A program made the position numbers and the translations under genes. Below the pieces are notes generated by a model. It searched no databases. It was not told the origin of the DNA and saw only the letters and a program-made list of their open reading frames with translations. A stretch of DNA of 64,000 nt from Heliocidaris tuberculata (taxonomy: Eukaryota; Echinodermata; Echinoidea; Camarodonta; Echinometridae): NCBI GenBank assembly GCA_025618425.1, contig CM046849.1, positions 29,507,821-29,571,820 on the forward strand. The letters run 5' to 3'. Shown one piece after another: positions 34,344 through 46,112 of this stretch (positions within the stretch are counted from its first letter, which is position 1; every line of letters begins with the position of its first letter).

Positions 34344-37300
34344 ATGGTAGTGCATTTAGCAGCATCAGTGGTACCATTTACTGTTCTCCTCGTCTGCTCT
34401 CCTGCTTTTGGAGGTGATTTCAGATCTTCAGTTTGTCAAGGAAATGAGATGATGCTATTAGAAGTGATAATCAATTTGATAGGCAATAACTGATTCAAAT
34501 GCTTCTTTAAATGTACTTATGTTCAAAGGTGTAATATTCTTAATCATTGGCCTGTATCACTTTAGAAATAAAATATCAGAAAAGGGTTTAAAGCAATACA
34601 TTCTAGCACACAGTATCATCTGCTAACACGTTACACTGGGGATGTCATTTTCATGATGATATGGAGTTGTTCATGTACAACTCCATATCATCATAAAAAT
34701 GGCACCCCCGTGTTAGCAGATGATAATGTGTGCTAGAATCTATTGATTTAAACCCTTTTATGATATTTTGGAAACTGTTCCAGTCAGGAAGATATTTTTA
34801 ATCCTAGAGCTAAATTGCTTCTCTTCATTACAAAAAAATCCCCATATATGATGGAAAATATGTAATAGGTGTATACATATATTCCAAAACTTGAAATTTA
34901 TAGATTTCTTTTTAAATTCTCTGGTTTTGCTAAACAGAAATCGATTTCTTGGGCTTGCCTGGCAGAGCAGAACATAATTTATACAACGCGTATTCTGACT
35001 TTTGAAGTCCATTATCTCAAAGCAGGTGAATGCATAGTTTGTCACTATTGACGCTCGGGAAAGTTATCGTCCATAAATTTGAATTGATTTTCTCCGTCGC
35101 GTACGTCAAGAAAATAGATTTCTATTTAGTAAAATAGTAATTTTCAAAGAAATATAAAACACATTTTCTTTTTTTTTTAGAATATATGTAATTATATTTT
35201 CCTTAGAAAAACTTGATTTATACCCATCTTGTATATATTTTAATGCAAAACTACGTAGGACAACAAGAAGGAATAGATTACATCTTTGAATATAAGCACA
35301 TTTACATTTTGAGGTTATAATTCCTCTTTAACATAAATTTACAGAAACGTAGGCCAGGTATCATAGTCAGGTATAACTTTGCATCTTTATGGTGCAACAC
35401 TTAAGGGTTGAAGTCACATGTACTTATAGGTCCAAAGTTGCGGCCCTGAACGTTAAAAATGACACCTTCTGTTCACCTCTGTGCACACCATACATACATA
35501 GCAGTCTTTCCGTTTGTAATTTCTTCTCGCCAAAAGGAAGCAATGTTGCATTTTTCAAGAAGCTGATAATCATGAAAGTGTCGCATCTTTTCACCTTTAT
35601 TCTTCTCATTTTTTTTTCTTCAAGATGTGCTACTGATGACCGCGAATCCTGACCATGGCATTTATCGAGCAGAACCCGATGGGACCGGATCTTACATCGG
35701 GACCACCTTCGCCACCACACCGATCCCATCCAACGGATACCCGTTTGCGATGGCATTCGACGACCGGTCTGGATTCCTCTACTGGACTGACCGCAATAAG
35801 TTAGAGATCAGCAGAGCCAGACTGGATGGCTCAGATTATAAGGCAATCGTCTCTGAAGACTCAATCAGTAAGCCCACAATCTAAGCAGAAGCCTGATGGA
35901 TTGTTAAGAATTACGTTTGTGATGCATTTGTGAAAGAAAGAAGGTTTTAATTTAATTTGTACCCTATGATCGATCATTCCGTGGTTCATTACCAATTTCC
36001 AATATTACAATAAAATCATATAACAGCAGCCCCCACCCCCCATTCCCTACTGAAGGGTGCAACTTCAGTCATGGATCTCCGTTGAGGGAGGCGTCTTTAG
36101 ATATATGTAAATAGAGCATTGAATAAACTATTTAGTAATACTATATACTTTAATGCGAATCTGATTTTCAATTTTATATCAACAAGTGATATGAACAGGG
36201 TTTAAAACTTCTATAGTTTATTATTTCCTTGCCTTCGTTAAAAAAGAAATAAAACTCTCGGCAAGTCTGACCAGGGCCCTCTTGCATAAAAAGTTGCGAT
36301 TAAACGCAACTCAAAAAATTAAACGCAAGTCCAAAATACGCGAACCTGATTGGTTGAAAATCAAGTTGCGTTTAAATTTTTGAGTTGCGTTTAATCGCAA
36401 CTTTTTATGCAAGAGGGCCCAGTAAGCCTAAACTTTGTAATCTGCGATGAAATACAGGCGGGAATACTTTTTATCTTTAAAAAAAATTTCACTTCACAAC
36501 TGTCAGGGAGATACCCTAATTCGCAGGAAGATTGAATTCCCTAATCTGAGGGAAGAATTACCTTTATGAATTATTCATGATCTTTCGCTGCTTGCCGACA
36601 GGGGGTCAACGCATACAAAGTCAGTGACCTTCGCTTGACCTATATTTCTTTAAAATTTCCCAAGATTAGCTTAAGAAAAGTCTCAATTACTGTGCTTACC
36701 ATCATTTATGTATAGCCCTCCGCGGTATAGCTGTCGACCCGGTCAATGACCGCGTATTGTGGTGTGATCCCGGCAAACAACAGATCGAGTTCGTTGATCT
36801 GGACGGATCGAACCGAGGGATCTTGATCAACAGCGGAATCACCTATCCGAACGACATCATTGTGGCTAAGATCAAAGGGTAATCACTTATGTCGAGTATA
36901 TAGGTTGCGGTAGTGAAATCCATTTTCGATTGAAGCCTCATTAAATGTTATCCACAATAGCTATAGTTAACGAAAATCTTCATTTTAGATTATATTTTTA
37001 TCTTAAAAAGAATATCTTGATTGTGAAAACCAACTGAAAATCACCAACACAGATGCACTATAATTATGTACAGGGGGACTGGGGGCTACAGACCCACACT
37101 TTTTCGAGTATACGTTTCATAGAGCTTATGCATAGTAGAAATTATGCTCGTTGCCATGCTTAGCGCCCCCCCCCCTTTCAAAAACTTTACACAGTTGCCT
37201 CCGAATCTCTCTCTTACTTGCAGACTCAAGACAAAAAAAAAAAAAAAAAAAAAACCTTTCATAGCTGCAGCTGTAGATGTCACAAAATGAAGGAATATAT

Positions 37301-38451
37301 TTGTTTGTTTGTTTGGTTTTTTTTTTAGGGGAGACGGGGGTGACGGGGGAGACGGGGGAGACGGGGGAGACGGGGGAGACGGGGGAGACGGGGGGAGACC
37401 GGGGGTGGGGGGGGGGGGGGGGAGCTGTCGGCTACTTTGGTACGCAATGCAACCCTCCGTAAATTTCTGCTTACAAAAAAAATGTTATCAGGATAGACTT
37501 TTTATTACAGATACGATCATCTTTTTTCATATTCCTTTATTTAGATTCATATTTTGGTGTGATTCCACCCTGGCTAAAATCGAACGTGTGAATATAAACG
37601 GGACAGGCCGTATCATCGTCGTCAGCGAGATCGAAGACTTGACGAGTTTGACACTCGACTACAATGGTAAACGATTTGGGTCGCTTCATTTGAAGAGATG
37701 TACTTTAAAAGATGTATGAGTTCATGATTCATAATTCTCCGTATCGCATATAGCTCTCCGAATCCGAACGCATGCGGCGCTCTAATTTTTGGGCATGTGA
37801 TTGCTGGCAACTGAGCTTCCGGGTCCGGCCGGAGCGTCATTGACAATGTGTTAGAAGACGTGGTCAGCCTAGCAAAAACTCCCTTTTGTTCCTAATCTAG
37901 CAAATAATCGTGTTTTTATACAGTTGATATTTAAATAGGATTCTTCTGTGAAGCCACCCAATGTAGGATGTTGAGCCGAAGATGCAAAACGTGTTTTCAG
38001 CAGAACAATCACGCACGAAAAAAGCAAGGAAATATCAGTGTATACTCACTATAGCTATAGACTGGAACCGGAAATATATGTGCCAACCACAGGTCAGTGG
38101 TGCCAACATCATTGTCCCCGATATCGGCATCGGGAGCTGATATCGGCTGATATCGGCTATATGCGATAGGGAGAATTGTCATCCATGCACATCTCTGCAC
38201 AATATATTATAGGCCTATCATCATTTTTTCGATCTGTGTTCGGGGCGTAATGATTAAGGATAACAGCATAATTCTAACAACTTATATTTATACTATATCC
38301 GTATTACCATGATGGATATGCTAAGAAATCAACGTTAAAAGCATGAGCATGTTCTACTGGACGTAGTTTTATAATTTTCTTCGTGATACATTATAGTTCG
38401 ACACGTGGATTATCCGTATACATTGTATAGGGGAAATGTCAAATGACAACA

Positions 38452-38496
<45 letters not shown>

Positions 38497-40290
38497 GAAA
38501 GAGAGAGAGAGAAATGTTTCCCTAATGCAGAATCCATACATTTACATATAACGTAATCAACAAATATCCGTAAGCGGATCCGGGGGGGGGGGGGGATGGG
38601 ATCTGGAGAGGATTTAAGCGGGAATATAATTCCAGTGGAAAATTCTTCGGTATCTTTAAAAAAAAAAAAACCTTACCCCTTCCAACTGAGTGGGCCTGGA
38701 AATGGCTAGCGAGATTCCCGAAATCATGTTTCAGACTACCGCCCCTCCCCATTCATACGATCATGGATACGCCCCCTATAAATATCAACATAATAATGCT
38801 GTAAAATGTACCCCTGCATGGTTGTTTTATCAGTTCTGATTAATTTCCTATCCACAGAGCAGCGGTTGTACTGGAGCGACCGCGCACTCGACCGCATCGA
38901 ATCGGTCAATCTAGACGGTTCTGACCGCCATGTGCATGTGACCAAGGCGGAGGGTCAAAGTTCATACGACCCGTATGTCATAGCCTTACGTGGTGTGGAG
39001 AATGACATCTATTTTACAGACTATTCACACAAGATGCTGTACTGGTTGCGAGGGTCGGATGACGGAACTGTGTCGCGACAGGTCGTTTCGTCCTCCACTT
39101 TGCTGCCCGATGCACCAAGATGGCTTCTCTTTATTCAAGGTAGATATAGAGATGAATATAGTACTTGTACATAGGGCCGCATTAAGTAAAACTATATATA
39201 TTTTCCAAATACAATACCTAATGCACCCATTATGATTGGACAATAGGCCTACTTTGAAGCATGCAAACCAGATTATTTCTTTTAGCACTGATCATATTAA
39301 TTTATTCAGCAGTATATTCTTTCTATGAATTTGCTTAAGTCATATTATAAAACCTTTATTTTTTTCACATCCATTACCCACTTTCTTTATCCCACCATCA
39401 ATATTCTTTGAATAAGGTGTACCTATTGATTTGTTATGAATGTACTATTTCTAATGTCTTTTTATTGTCTTTTGAGCAGTATGCTTGTGTCATTATTAAT
39501 GTAAATTGTATTCAATTCAGCCAAATATTATTTATTTGATTGATTTATAGGATGGGATATGGCTCAATGTATTGATAGAGCGTCAGAGCGAAAGACTTAA
39601 TTACAGACCTATTATAACCTTCTGCCTACATTCTGACATAACGTCAATTCAGCCATCAAGGGGGCACCTGAGGGGGTCTTCTGAGATGAATGGAATGCGA
39701 GAGAACAAGGCAATCGAGTGAGAGGAGAGTGCGAGAGGGGAATCATTTTCTTTTCCTGTTCCCTCCTCCCTTTCCTTCCTTCCTTCTCTCTCTCTCTCTT
39801 TCTCTATCTTATTTTTCTTTTTTCAGTCATGCTATGGGGGGGGGGGGGGGGGGGTCATTTCCCCGTGCCCGTCTGTAAGCCCTTCATGGACCCTGTTTTC
39901 CCCAAATAAAAGGCCTCGAAGGCATATACCGATATTTTGTATTCTGTATATGTTTTGTCAAACACAGATCCTACAAGTACGACTCAATCCGCTACCACCG
40001 AACTATCGAGCATGGATCCCTCTTCACCGTTCATGAACTCCAAACTGTTTGTAACCCGTGGTTTACCCAACACCAACTCCTGTATGCGGGACCACGTAAT
40101 TCACACCACTCGCGCAACGACTAAGACACAGTGCGCAATGATGTGCTCCCTCAACCATGATTGTCTCTCCTTCAATTATTTTCACCGCGATAGCCTGTGC
40201 GAATTAAATAAGGGGAGACAAGAAGACGTACCCAGAAGCGCGTTTGATGTGCCTGAAAGCGATTGCAGCTACTTTGAACTGAAGAAATAG
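34344..40290 (+). CDS. Secreted YWTD beta-propeller protein with C-terminal PAN/apple domain
   Basis: Six coding exons joined by GT/AG with frame kept: 34344-34413, 35625-35867, 36716-36878, 37545-37666, 38858-39139 and 39968-40290 (1203 bp, 400 residues). Exon 1 is a signal peptide (MVVHLAASVVPFTVLLVCSP). Exons 2-5 carry LDL-receptor class B (YWTD) repeats: FLYWTD, VLWCDP, FIFWCD, LYWSD and IYFTD, each followed by D-G-x-x-R signatures (ARLDGSD, VDLDGSN, VNINGTG, VNLDGSD). The N-terminal VLLMTANPDHGIYR may complete a six-bladed propeller. A Thr/Ser linker leads to a six-cysteine PAN/apple domain (CMRD, QCAMMC, HDC, LCEL, SDC) ending at TAG. No EGF module, transmembrane segment or LDL-A repeat, so it should be soluble and bind protein or glycan outside the cell. 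Ligand unknown. Confidence 0.85.
34571..34769. repeat. ~200-bp near-perfect hairpin inside intron 1
   Basis: aaatatcagaaaagggttt ... gatgatatggagttgt pairs with acaactccatatcatc ... aaacccttttatgatattt around a six-base loop near 34673. Arms are about 98 bp each. Likely a MITE; on the sense strand it would also fold in the pre-mRNA. Confidence 0.85.
36274..36420. mobile_element. 147-bp palindromic MITE, copy 2 (intron 2 of the YWTD-PAN gene)
   Basis: gggccctcttgcataaaaagttgcg...cgcaactttttatgcaagagggccc; same core (gttgcgtttaa, gattggttgaaaatc) as 8092-8238 and 62700-62846, with diverged terminal 15 bases. Confidence 0.85.
37329..37425 (+). repeat. (GGGGGAGAC)n minisatellite with G homopolymer, intron 3
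   Basis: About eight gggggagac/gggggtgac units then a ~20-base G-rich run, immediately upstream of exon 4 of the YWTD-PAN gene. Strong G-quadruplex potential. Gly-Asp-rich ORFs here are artefacts. Confidence 0.85.
38455..38513. repeat. (GA)n microsatellite
   Basis: gagaga with gacaga interruptions, in intron 4 of the YWTD-PAN gene. Confidence 0.9.
38572..38773. mobile_element. Probable hAT-like MITE with G tract
   Basis: gtaagcggatccgggg on the left and catggatacgccccc on the right are loosely inverted, with polyG and polyA inside. Lies just before exon 5 of the YWTD-PAN gene. No exact TSD. Confidence 0.4.
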
Positions 40291-41448
40291 ATTTCGTTAT
40301 GAATTTTGCACATTTTTTGTTTTACTAGAAAATTTATTTTGTATATATTGTTTCAAGGTTTGATGTGATATTCTTATTCAAACAATATAATTTTGAAGGA
40401 GTAGAGTGGAAAACATTTTTGTGAAAAGATGGGAAAGCTCATTGTGAACTCCGTATGATAGGCCTATAAGGTAATAGACAAACTAAAATCTCTTGTTACT
40501 TGACGAATATACTCCATTACAAGATTATCATGTGTTTTTGTGTTTACTTATTTTCGTTAAAGAAAGATTAAGCATTATATTCGTGAATTAATTCTACATA
40601 ATTATGAGGTATTTACTAGGAATAGGTAAGGTTTTGCTGACATACAACATTTACAATGAAATACGATTGCGCATTTCCACACATTGCGAAGGAGTCATAA
40701 CAATGAAAAAAACTGAGTATGTCATATACAATTAACATGTTTCAGGTCTTAAGATAATTAGATATTGCTCACTTCAAAGTCGCTACGGTTCATTTTATTT
40801 TCCCCTGTAATTCACACATCCTGTAAAACTGGTAAAGCAAGAGGAATGACGCTATGAAGTCATCAACACTTGGGCAAGAATGACTTGTGAAGTGTTGTGA
40901 CTCGTCTATGATATTTTTTTTAATTTCTCACAACTCATTTTTATACTGTAACCATGGGAATCAGACACAATTTTACCATTCTTTTAGGCTTATCCTGCGT
41001 AAAAGCTGCGAACAGTATAATTAAAATCCACTGATAGGCCCATTTTATATCGCGAACTATTAGAATAACAAGTAATGAAGTACTTCCATTCATGCGAATA
41101 GTAAAGAAATTAGCATCGTTTATTGTATTGATCTTTGATTTAATGTATTTATTTTGTTTCCATTTCATTTCATCCAGATTTGTATTGTTTTTGCAGTCCT
41201 ATATAGCAATCAAATGTGTGCATAATGATTTTGCGCCCATTCTGCGGGTGCCGACCATGCCGTGCGGGCGTTAGATGTGATCTGCTCAAACTTTTTTTTT
41301 TGTCCTCCGGGGAGCATTTCCTAACAGAGAGGGCCTGTTTGTACACTACCTCCCCGAATACACAAGAGCGGAGCTTTTTAGTGATTTGAACTTTGACGTC
41401 ACAATACCAGGATTCGTCATTTGTGTACAAAATCTCGACTGAAGCAAC
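40291..41448. other. Intergenic between the YWTD-PAN gene and fibrinogen gene 1
   Basis: Contains the 3'UTR of the former and the promoter of the latter. No canonical AATAAA was seen soon after 40290. No TATA box of confidence; tatatag at 41201-41207 is ~240 bp before the start codon. Confidence 0.4.
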
Positions 41449-44153
41449 ATGAACGTAATTATCTGCAATATTATTTGTGTTTTTGTAACGCTGTTACTGG
41501 CAAGTTGTGAAGGAGTCTGGCTACTGGGTAATGAACTCGTTGGATCGCCCGTTCATGATCCATGCTGTGGGACGAGCGGCTTTGGAGGAGTCTCGGGTAC
41601 AAGTAAGTTAACTTTTTAAAATGACAGATATATCAGTTTACCGACAATGGGGTAGCTACGGAGGGCACATGTTGGGGGGGGGGGGCCTTCTCGCCCCTAA
41701 TGGAATGGCGGAAAAAGAGAAAGAACAAAATGTGATCAATTTAACCCTTAAATAATTCCTGTCCTGAAAGGGTTGAAAAGTAATCTAAACTGTTTTATAC
41801 AGATTTAGTTTGGAGTAGTGTATTTGATAAAAGATATCGCCTGTGTGATATAATCGTCATTTCTTAAATTGAAATCACACATCAACATACTTTAAGAAAA
41901 AAAATTTCCCTTTCGCATATTTGCGGTCAGTTCTTGTTAATTATTCCGGACTGGGACTAACATAAGGGCAATGTTTACCCCTAAACCCAATCCTAAGGTT
42001 AACCGTATTTTAGTATCGCCTAACCCTAACCCTAAACCAAAACCTTGTATTATACAACTTTTATCCTAATCATAAAATTGTCGATAGACTTAGGAAGTGT
42101 AAGTGGAAAAAATGGCATAGGCTAGTAAAATGTTATAGTCATGCAGTATATATACATATATTAAATATTTATGAGTCAGATGGTAAATGAGTAGAATATG
42201 TAGTTGTTCTAAACAACTGGGTGTACAATAAAATATAATTTAGTTTTTACCCTATCTTTGTCTTATTTTGAAGCGCCCTTACCCCTTCCCAAGACTTGCT
42301 TCGACATACGGGAGTTTGGCGGTGGACACAATGCAGTCTACACCATCTTTGTTTCTGACGTCAACCAATGTGGGAGAAAGGATGTGTTCTGTGAGCAGCA
42401 GCAAGATGGCGGAGGATGGACAGTAAGTACATCACTAATATCTTATGCGTATCCAGCCCCCCCCCCCCACGGAGGGGGGGGGGGAGTAAAAATCATGTCA
42501 AGATCGGTTTTCTTTTTGTTCATCATACCTCCCACTTTATTGAGCGAGTATGATTTGATTTGATTTGATTTGATTCGATTTGATTTGATTTGATTTATTG
42601 GTTTCTAAATCATCATCTCCATAAACACACATTTCATGCTCACGAATGTGACATGAATACATTAAAAAAAAAATACAATATACACATAGAAAAGTAAGAT
42701 TAAGTTACAAACTGAACACCCTACTAACATTAGATACAGGAGGGCTGCAGCTTAAGCATGAAGCTTGATATGCTTGCAGCTCTCAGTCGATTACGAAATA
42801 AAAGGAAGATGGTGCAGGAGTTATAGAGAAAGCTTAGAGAAAAGGTGGAAAGAGAGTGGGTCGGCAGAATTCTTAAAATCGTATTCCCTGAAAACATAAC
42901 GTCGAAAAAATACCTCTCCCTCAAATTTTGGCAATGTTGGATCTTCCTGCCTATCACATTTGTTTTACGAGACTATAATGATATGTTGTTTTGGTTTTGT
43001 TTTAATGGGTTCACATGAGATTAATAGATCATAATTACCAAACCTCACAATATCTATTTGTTTTACGATAGTTTTACTGAACCTCCACCCCCTTCTCGCC
43101 CCCCCCCTCTCTACTTCTCTCGTGTATCCTCACGAATCCCTTCCTCGCCGTTTTCCATCTGCCTGTCTTCAGGTTGTCCAGAGGCGATGGGGAGGGCGAG
43201 AGAACTTCAATCGCCCATGGGCTGATTACGTCAGAGGTTTCGGCAACCTGCAGGGCGAGTTCTTCCTGGGTCTCGATTGGATCTATCGGATCTCCATGCA
43301 GAGAAGACACGAGATGAGGATCGAACTGAGAGACTCCCAGTGGACCGAGATCTTCACCAAGTACGTTTCCTTTAGCACAATCTGTCTGTTTGAAAATTAG
43401 ATGCTTATTTCAGGAGCGGATCCAGGATTCTGAAAAAAGAGTGTGTGTGTGTGTGTGTGTTGGGGGGGGGGGGACAATTTCGAAAAAGATTGTCACAAGA
43501 AAGAAAAATGGTACTAGAAAAGAATGAAGATGAAAAAAAAAATCAGTACTAATTTACGCGAAAAATCTTCGAGTTCGGAAAGAAAAAAAAAAAGGTTACG
43601 AACATTTTCATGTGCCTTTTGGGTAGAAAATTGAAAAGGGGATCCCAGTTTTGGGGCAATGTACTGAAGGTAAGCCACTTGGTTTTCAAGTAGGGTGTAC
43701 AGATCAGATATGCGTTGCTACCTAAATTTACCTGTGGTTTGTTTAACCCAGTTTGCTGTGGGGGTTCCGGGGTGTTGGTGGTGAGGGTTCCTTGTAAAAT
43801 TTTGTCTTGTTTGACTTTGATAACCTGGGCCTTTTTTCTTTCAACATGCTCCCTAGATATTCGGGATGTATCAAACTTATGATCTTTCCTTTAGCCCTTC
43901 GCTTCGTGACCATAGCATAAACAAGGTTATCATGTTTTTTTATAACAATTTCTTTTTACTCTATGTCTCGTTTTCAAAATGATTTTTTTTAGATACTGGA
44001 CTTTCATGCTTAGTGACGAGACAGGGAATTACACGATGAAGATAAGCGATATGGACTCGAATTCTAACGGAGGTAACAATTTGCGTTTTTGTCCTTTCTC
44101 AGTCTGTGTTGTTGATGACGATTTAGGAATAAGTTTAACTTAGAATCTTGCTT

Positions 44154-44197
<44 letters not shown>

Positions 44198-44908
44198 AGG
44201 AGAGGGGGAGGGGGAGGGGGAGGAGAGGGGGAGGGGGGGGGGGGGAGGGGGATAGGGGGGAGGGGAGGGGGCGCAGAAACGGTGAGATGGATAAAAAAAA
44301 ACAAGAGCAGGAAAACTTGTAACAGATCGTCGCGTATAATTTGTTTATTCTTCGTACTAAGCTTCAGGGTTTCTTGAAAATCTAATTGACTTCGCACACA
44401 TTAATATTGACAAACCTTACACATGCAGCGTCTTGGAGCCATGAATTAGAAAAAAAAAACGGAAGGGTTGTATCACGTCATCACTGCAACAATGAACAAC
44501 CATTGATGACTGTTAGAATAAAGTTGTAATTTCTCTTGACTAATGGAATAAAACTATATGAACTGAAGAATAATACAAAATAGAATACTGAAGAATATTT
44601 AAAAAAAAACAAAAAAACTAACTCGTATTTTCTACTCCTGAACAGGTGATGGTCTTAGTCAACACAACAACATCCCTTTCTCGACCTTTGACCGCGACAA
44701 CGATGGCATGCCCGCCACGAATTGTGCCCGTCAAAATGGCGGCGGTTGGTGGTACCATAGCAACGATTGTTTCAGCTCGAACCTGAACATGGATTATCGC
44801 TTCGTGGGTATCGGCGCGAAGAGGCGAACCGCGGGTGTGGCGTGGAACCGCGATGGACACAGAACGTTCTTTCCGTATGTGGAGATGAAAATCCGACCCA
44901 TGATCTAG
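41449..44908 (+). CDS. Secreted fibrinogen-related (ficolin-like) protein 1
   Basis: Five coding exons, frame kept: 41449-41602, 42274-42422, 43173-43360, 43993-44072 and 44646-44908 (834 bp, 277 residues). Exon 1 encodes a signal peptide (MNVIICNIICVFVTLLLASC) and a short linker with a Cys-Cys pair. Then a complete fibrinogen C-terminal domain: CFDIREFGGG, three-Cys block CGRKDVFC, GGGWTVVQRR, WADYVRGFG, GEFFLGLDWI, calcium loop FDRDNDG, NCA and WWY, and the ending FPYVEMKIRP. It would be an extracellular lectin-like recognition protein, as in ficolins and tachylectin-5. No collagen or coiled-coil stalk. Residues of the usual acetyl-group pocket differ (Cys-Phe in place of Cys-His, no NLNG-Y), so binding may have changed. 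Confidence 0.9.
41723..41776. repeat. Fragment of the AACCCTTTC-type repeat, intron 1
   Basis: gaacaaaatgtgatcaatttaaccctta...ttcctgtcctgaaagggtt matches module A' at 6568-6628. Confidence 0.75.
42545..42960 (-). mobile_element. Non-LTR retroelement 3' fragment in intron 2 of fibrinogen gene 1
   Basis: A (TGATT)n run at 42545-42597 is the complement of an (AATCA)n tail; the minus-strand sequence leading to it resembles a CR1-like 3' region. No RT motif kept. Oriented opposite to the host gene. Confidence 0.55.
44160..44275. repeat. (GA)n/(GGGGA)n purine tract, intron 4
   Basis: gagaga then ggggag units, ~115 bp of pure purine, inside the last intron of fibrinogen gene 1. Confidence 0.9.
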
Positions 44909-44932
44909 GGAGGGTGTGCAAATTTTACAGGA

Positions 44933-45405
44933 CCTGTTGAAACCGTTGCTTACGTGGCGTCATTTACTGACGTTAGGGCCGCATCGGACATCAGTGACTG
45001 CATGCTACTGTCTTTTGTGCGTCATGAAAGAGTGATATCGTTTAAAACGTGATTGCAAAATGAACAGAGCAAACAATACTTTTAATAACTGACGTATGGG
45101 ATAATAGCCTTCACAGGCTCGATTAACGCAGGTAATGACGCAATCGAAATGACGCTTCGTGTGAGCCTGGCTTTATTTCCGTTGCACGCAAGGCGTCATT
45201 GTGCTGACGTAAGAACCGCGTCAGTGACTGCTGCGGGTCCTTGACGCAAAATCTGAGAATGATATCGAACAAAGAGGGATTGCAAACTGAACAAATGCAA
45301 ATATTTCATTGAATTACTGGCAGGTGTATCCATGGGCTAATTTTCTTCACAGGCTCGATTGGCGCGGGTAAAACGTTATGGAAACGACGCCTCGTGTGTG
45401 TAACG
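44933..45405. repeat. Two tandem copies of a ~230-bp element 3' of fibrinogen gene 1
   Basis: Units 44933-45168 and 45185-45405 share ctgacgt...gtcagtgactgc, gagtgatatcg / gagaatgatatcg, cttcacaggctcgatt and gacgc.tcgtgtg. A third, inverted copy is at 63010-63236, with ends ctcacacgaagcgtcattt / aatgacgcctcatgtgag. Confidence 0.8.
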
Positions 45406-45457
45406 GGCATTTGTCTGAGTGAAAAGTTTATCACAGAGTGTTCTGATGTATTACGTC

Positions 45458-45527
45458 TGTTTGGAGCCAGAAGGGCGTTACCTCATATACTTTAACACAG
45501 ATTTAACGCCCTTCTGGCTCTCAACAG
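45458..45527. repeat. 70-bp hairpin (GAGCCAGAAGGGCGTTA), copy 1
   Basis: tggagccagaagggcgtta faces taacgcccttctggctctcaa. Same palindrome at 54662-54732. Confidence 0.85.
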
Positions 45528-45879
45528 ACATTGGTTGGTTTCTCAAGGAATATTGAATGGCTTTATGGAACAGGGAAGTGCATGGCGAATCCAAGGGGCT
45601 GCAGGATCGGTGGTTACCCCCTAATTTTGGCGCCTCCCACTTTATTATATATGCAGGCATGAACTTTCGAAGAAAAGTCTATTTGGAAGGGCGGAAGCTG
45701 GTCTTCGTCCCTGCCTCTTTTTTTCTAAATAATTTTTTTAAAAATCAAAACACTGGACCATTGGTGGAATTTTGAAGGGTGTGCGTGTCGCACTTCACAC
45801 TCCCTAAACTTCCTAACTACCTAACTTCCACAGCAGTTGCATTATTTAATAGTAAGAGATATTTATTGTTTATATGTTT

Positions 45880-46112
45880 ACCTTACCTCAATATTTTGTT
45901 CTATGTGTGCACTAGCCAATGTGGAGAGCCTTTCGACAGAATTTTAAAATTATTTTAGGTGATCCCCAGGCATTGGCTGGTGCTGTATCATGTAAATCTT
46001 TATACTGTGATTCTGTTCTGTTATTTTTGTGATGTTTTCTATGTACATATATTTGTATTATCTTGCCTGGAAATAAAATAAAATAAATAAATAAATAAAT
46101 AAATAAATAAAT
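45880..46112 (+). mobile_element. CR1/L2-like 3' end with (AAAT)n tail
   Basis: cctggaaataaaataaaa followed by aaataaataaat to 46112; a typical 3' terminus. The body to the left is non-coding. Confidence 0.55.

Noticed and set aside
37277..37462. Gly-Glu-Thr repeat ORF, collagen-like at first sight
   Set aside because: Translation of the GGGGGAGAC minisatellite inside an intron; no flanking coding exon in that frame.
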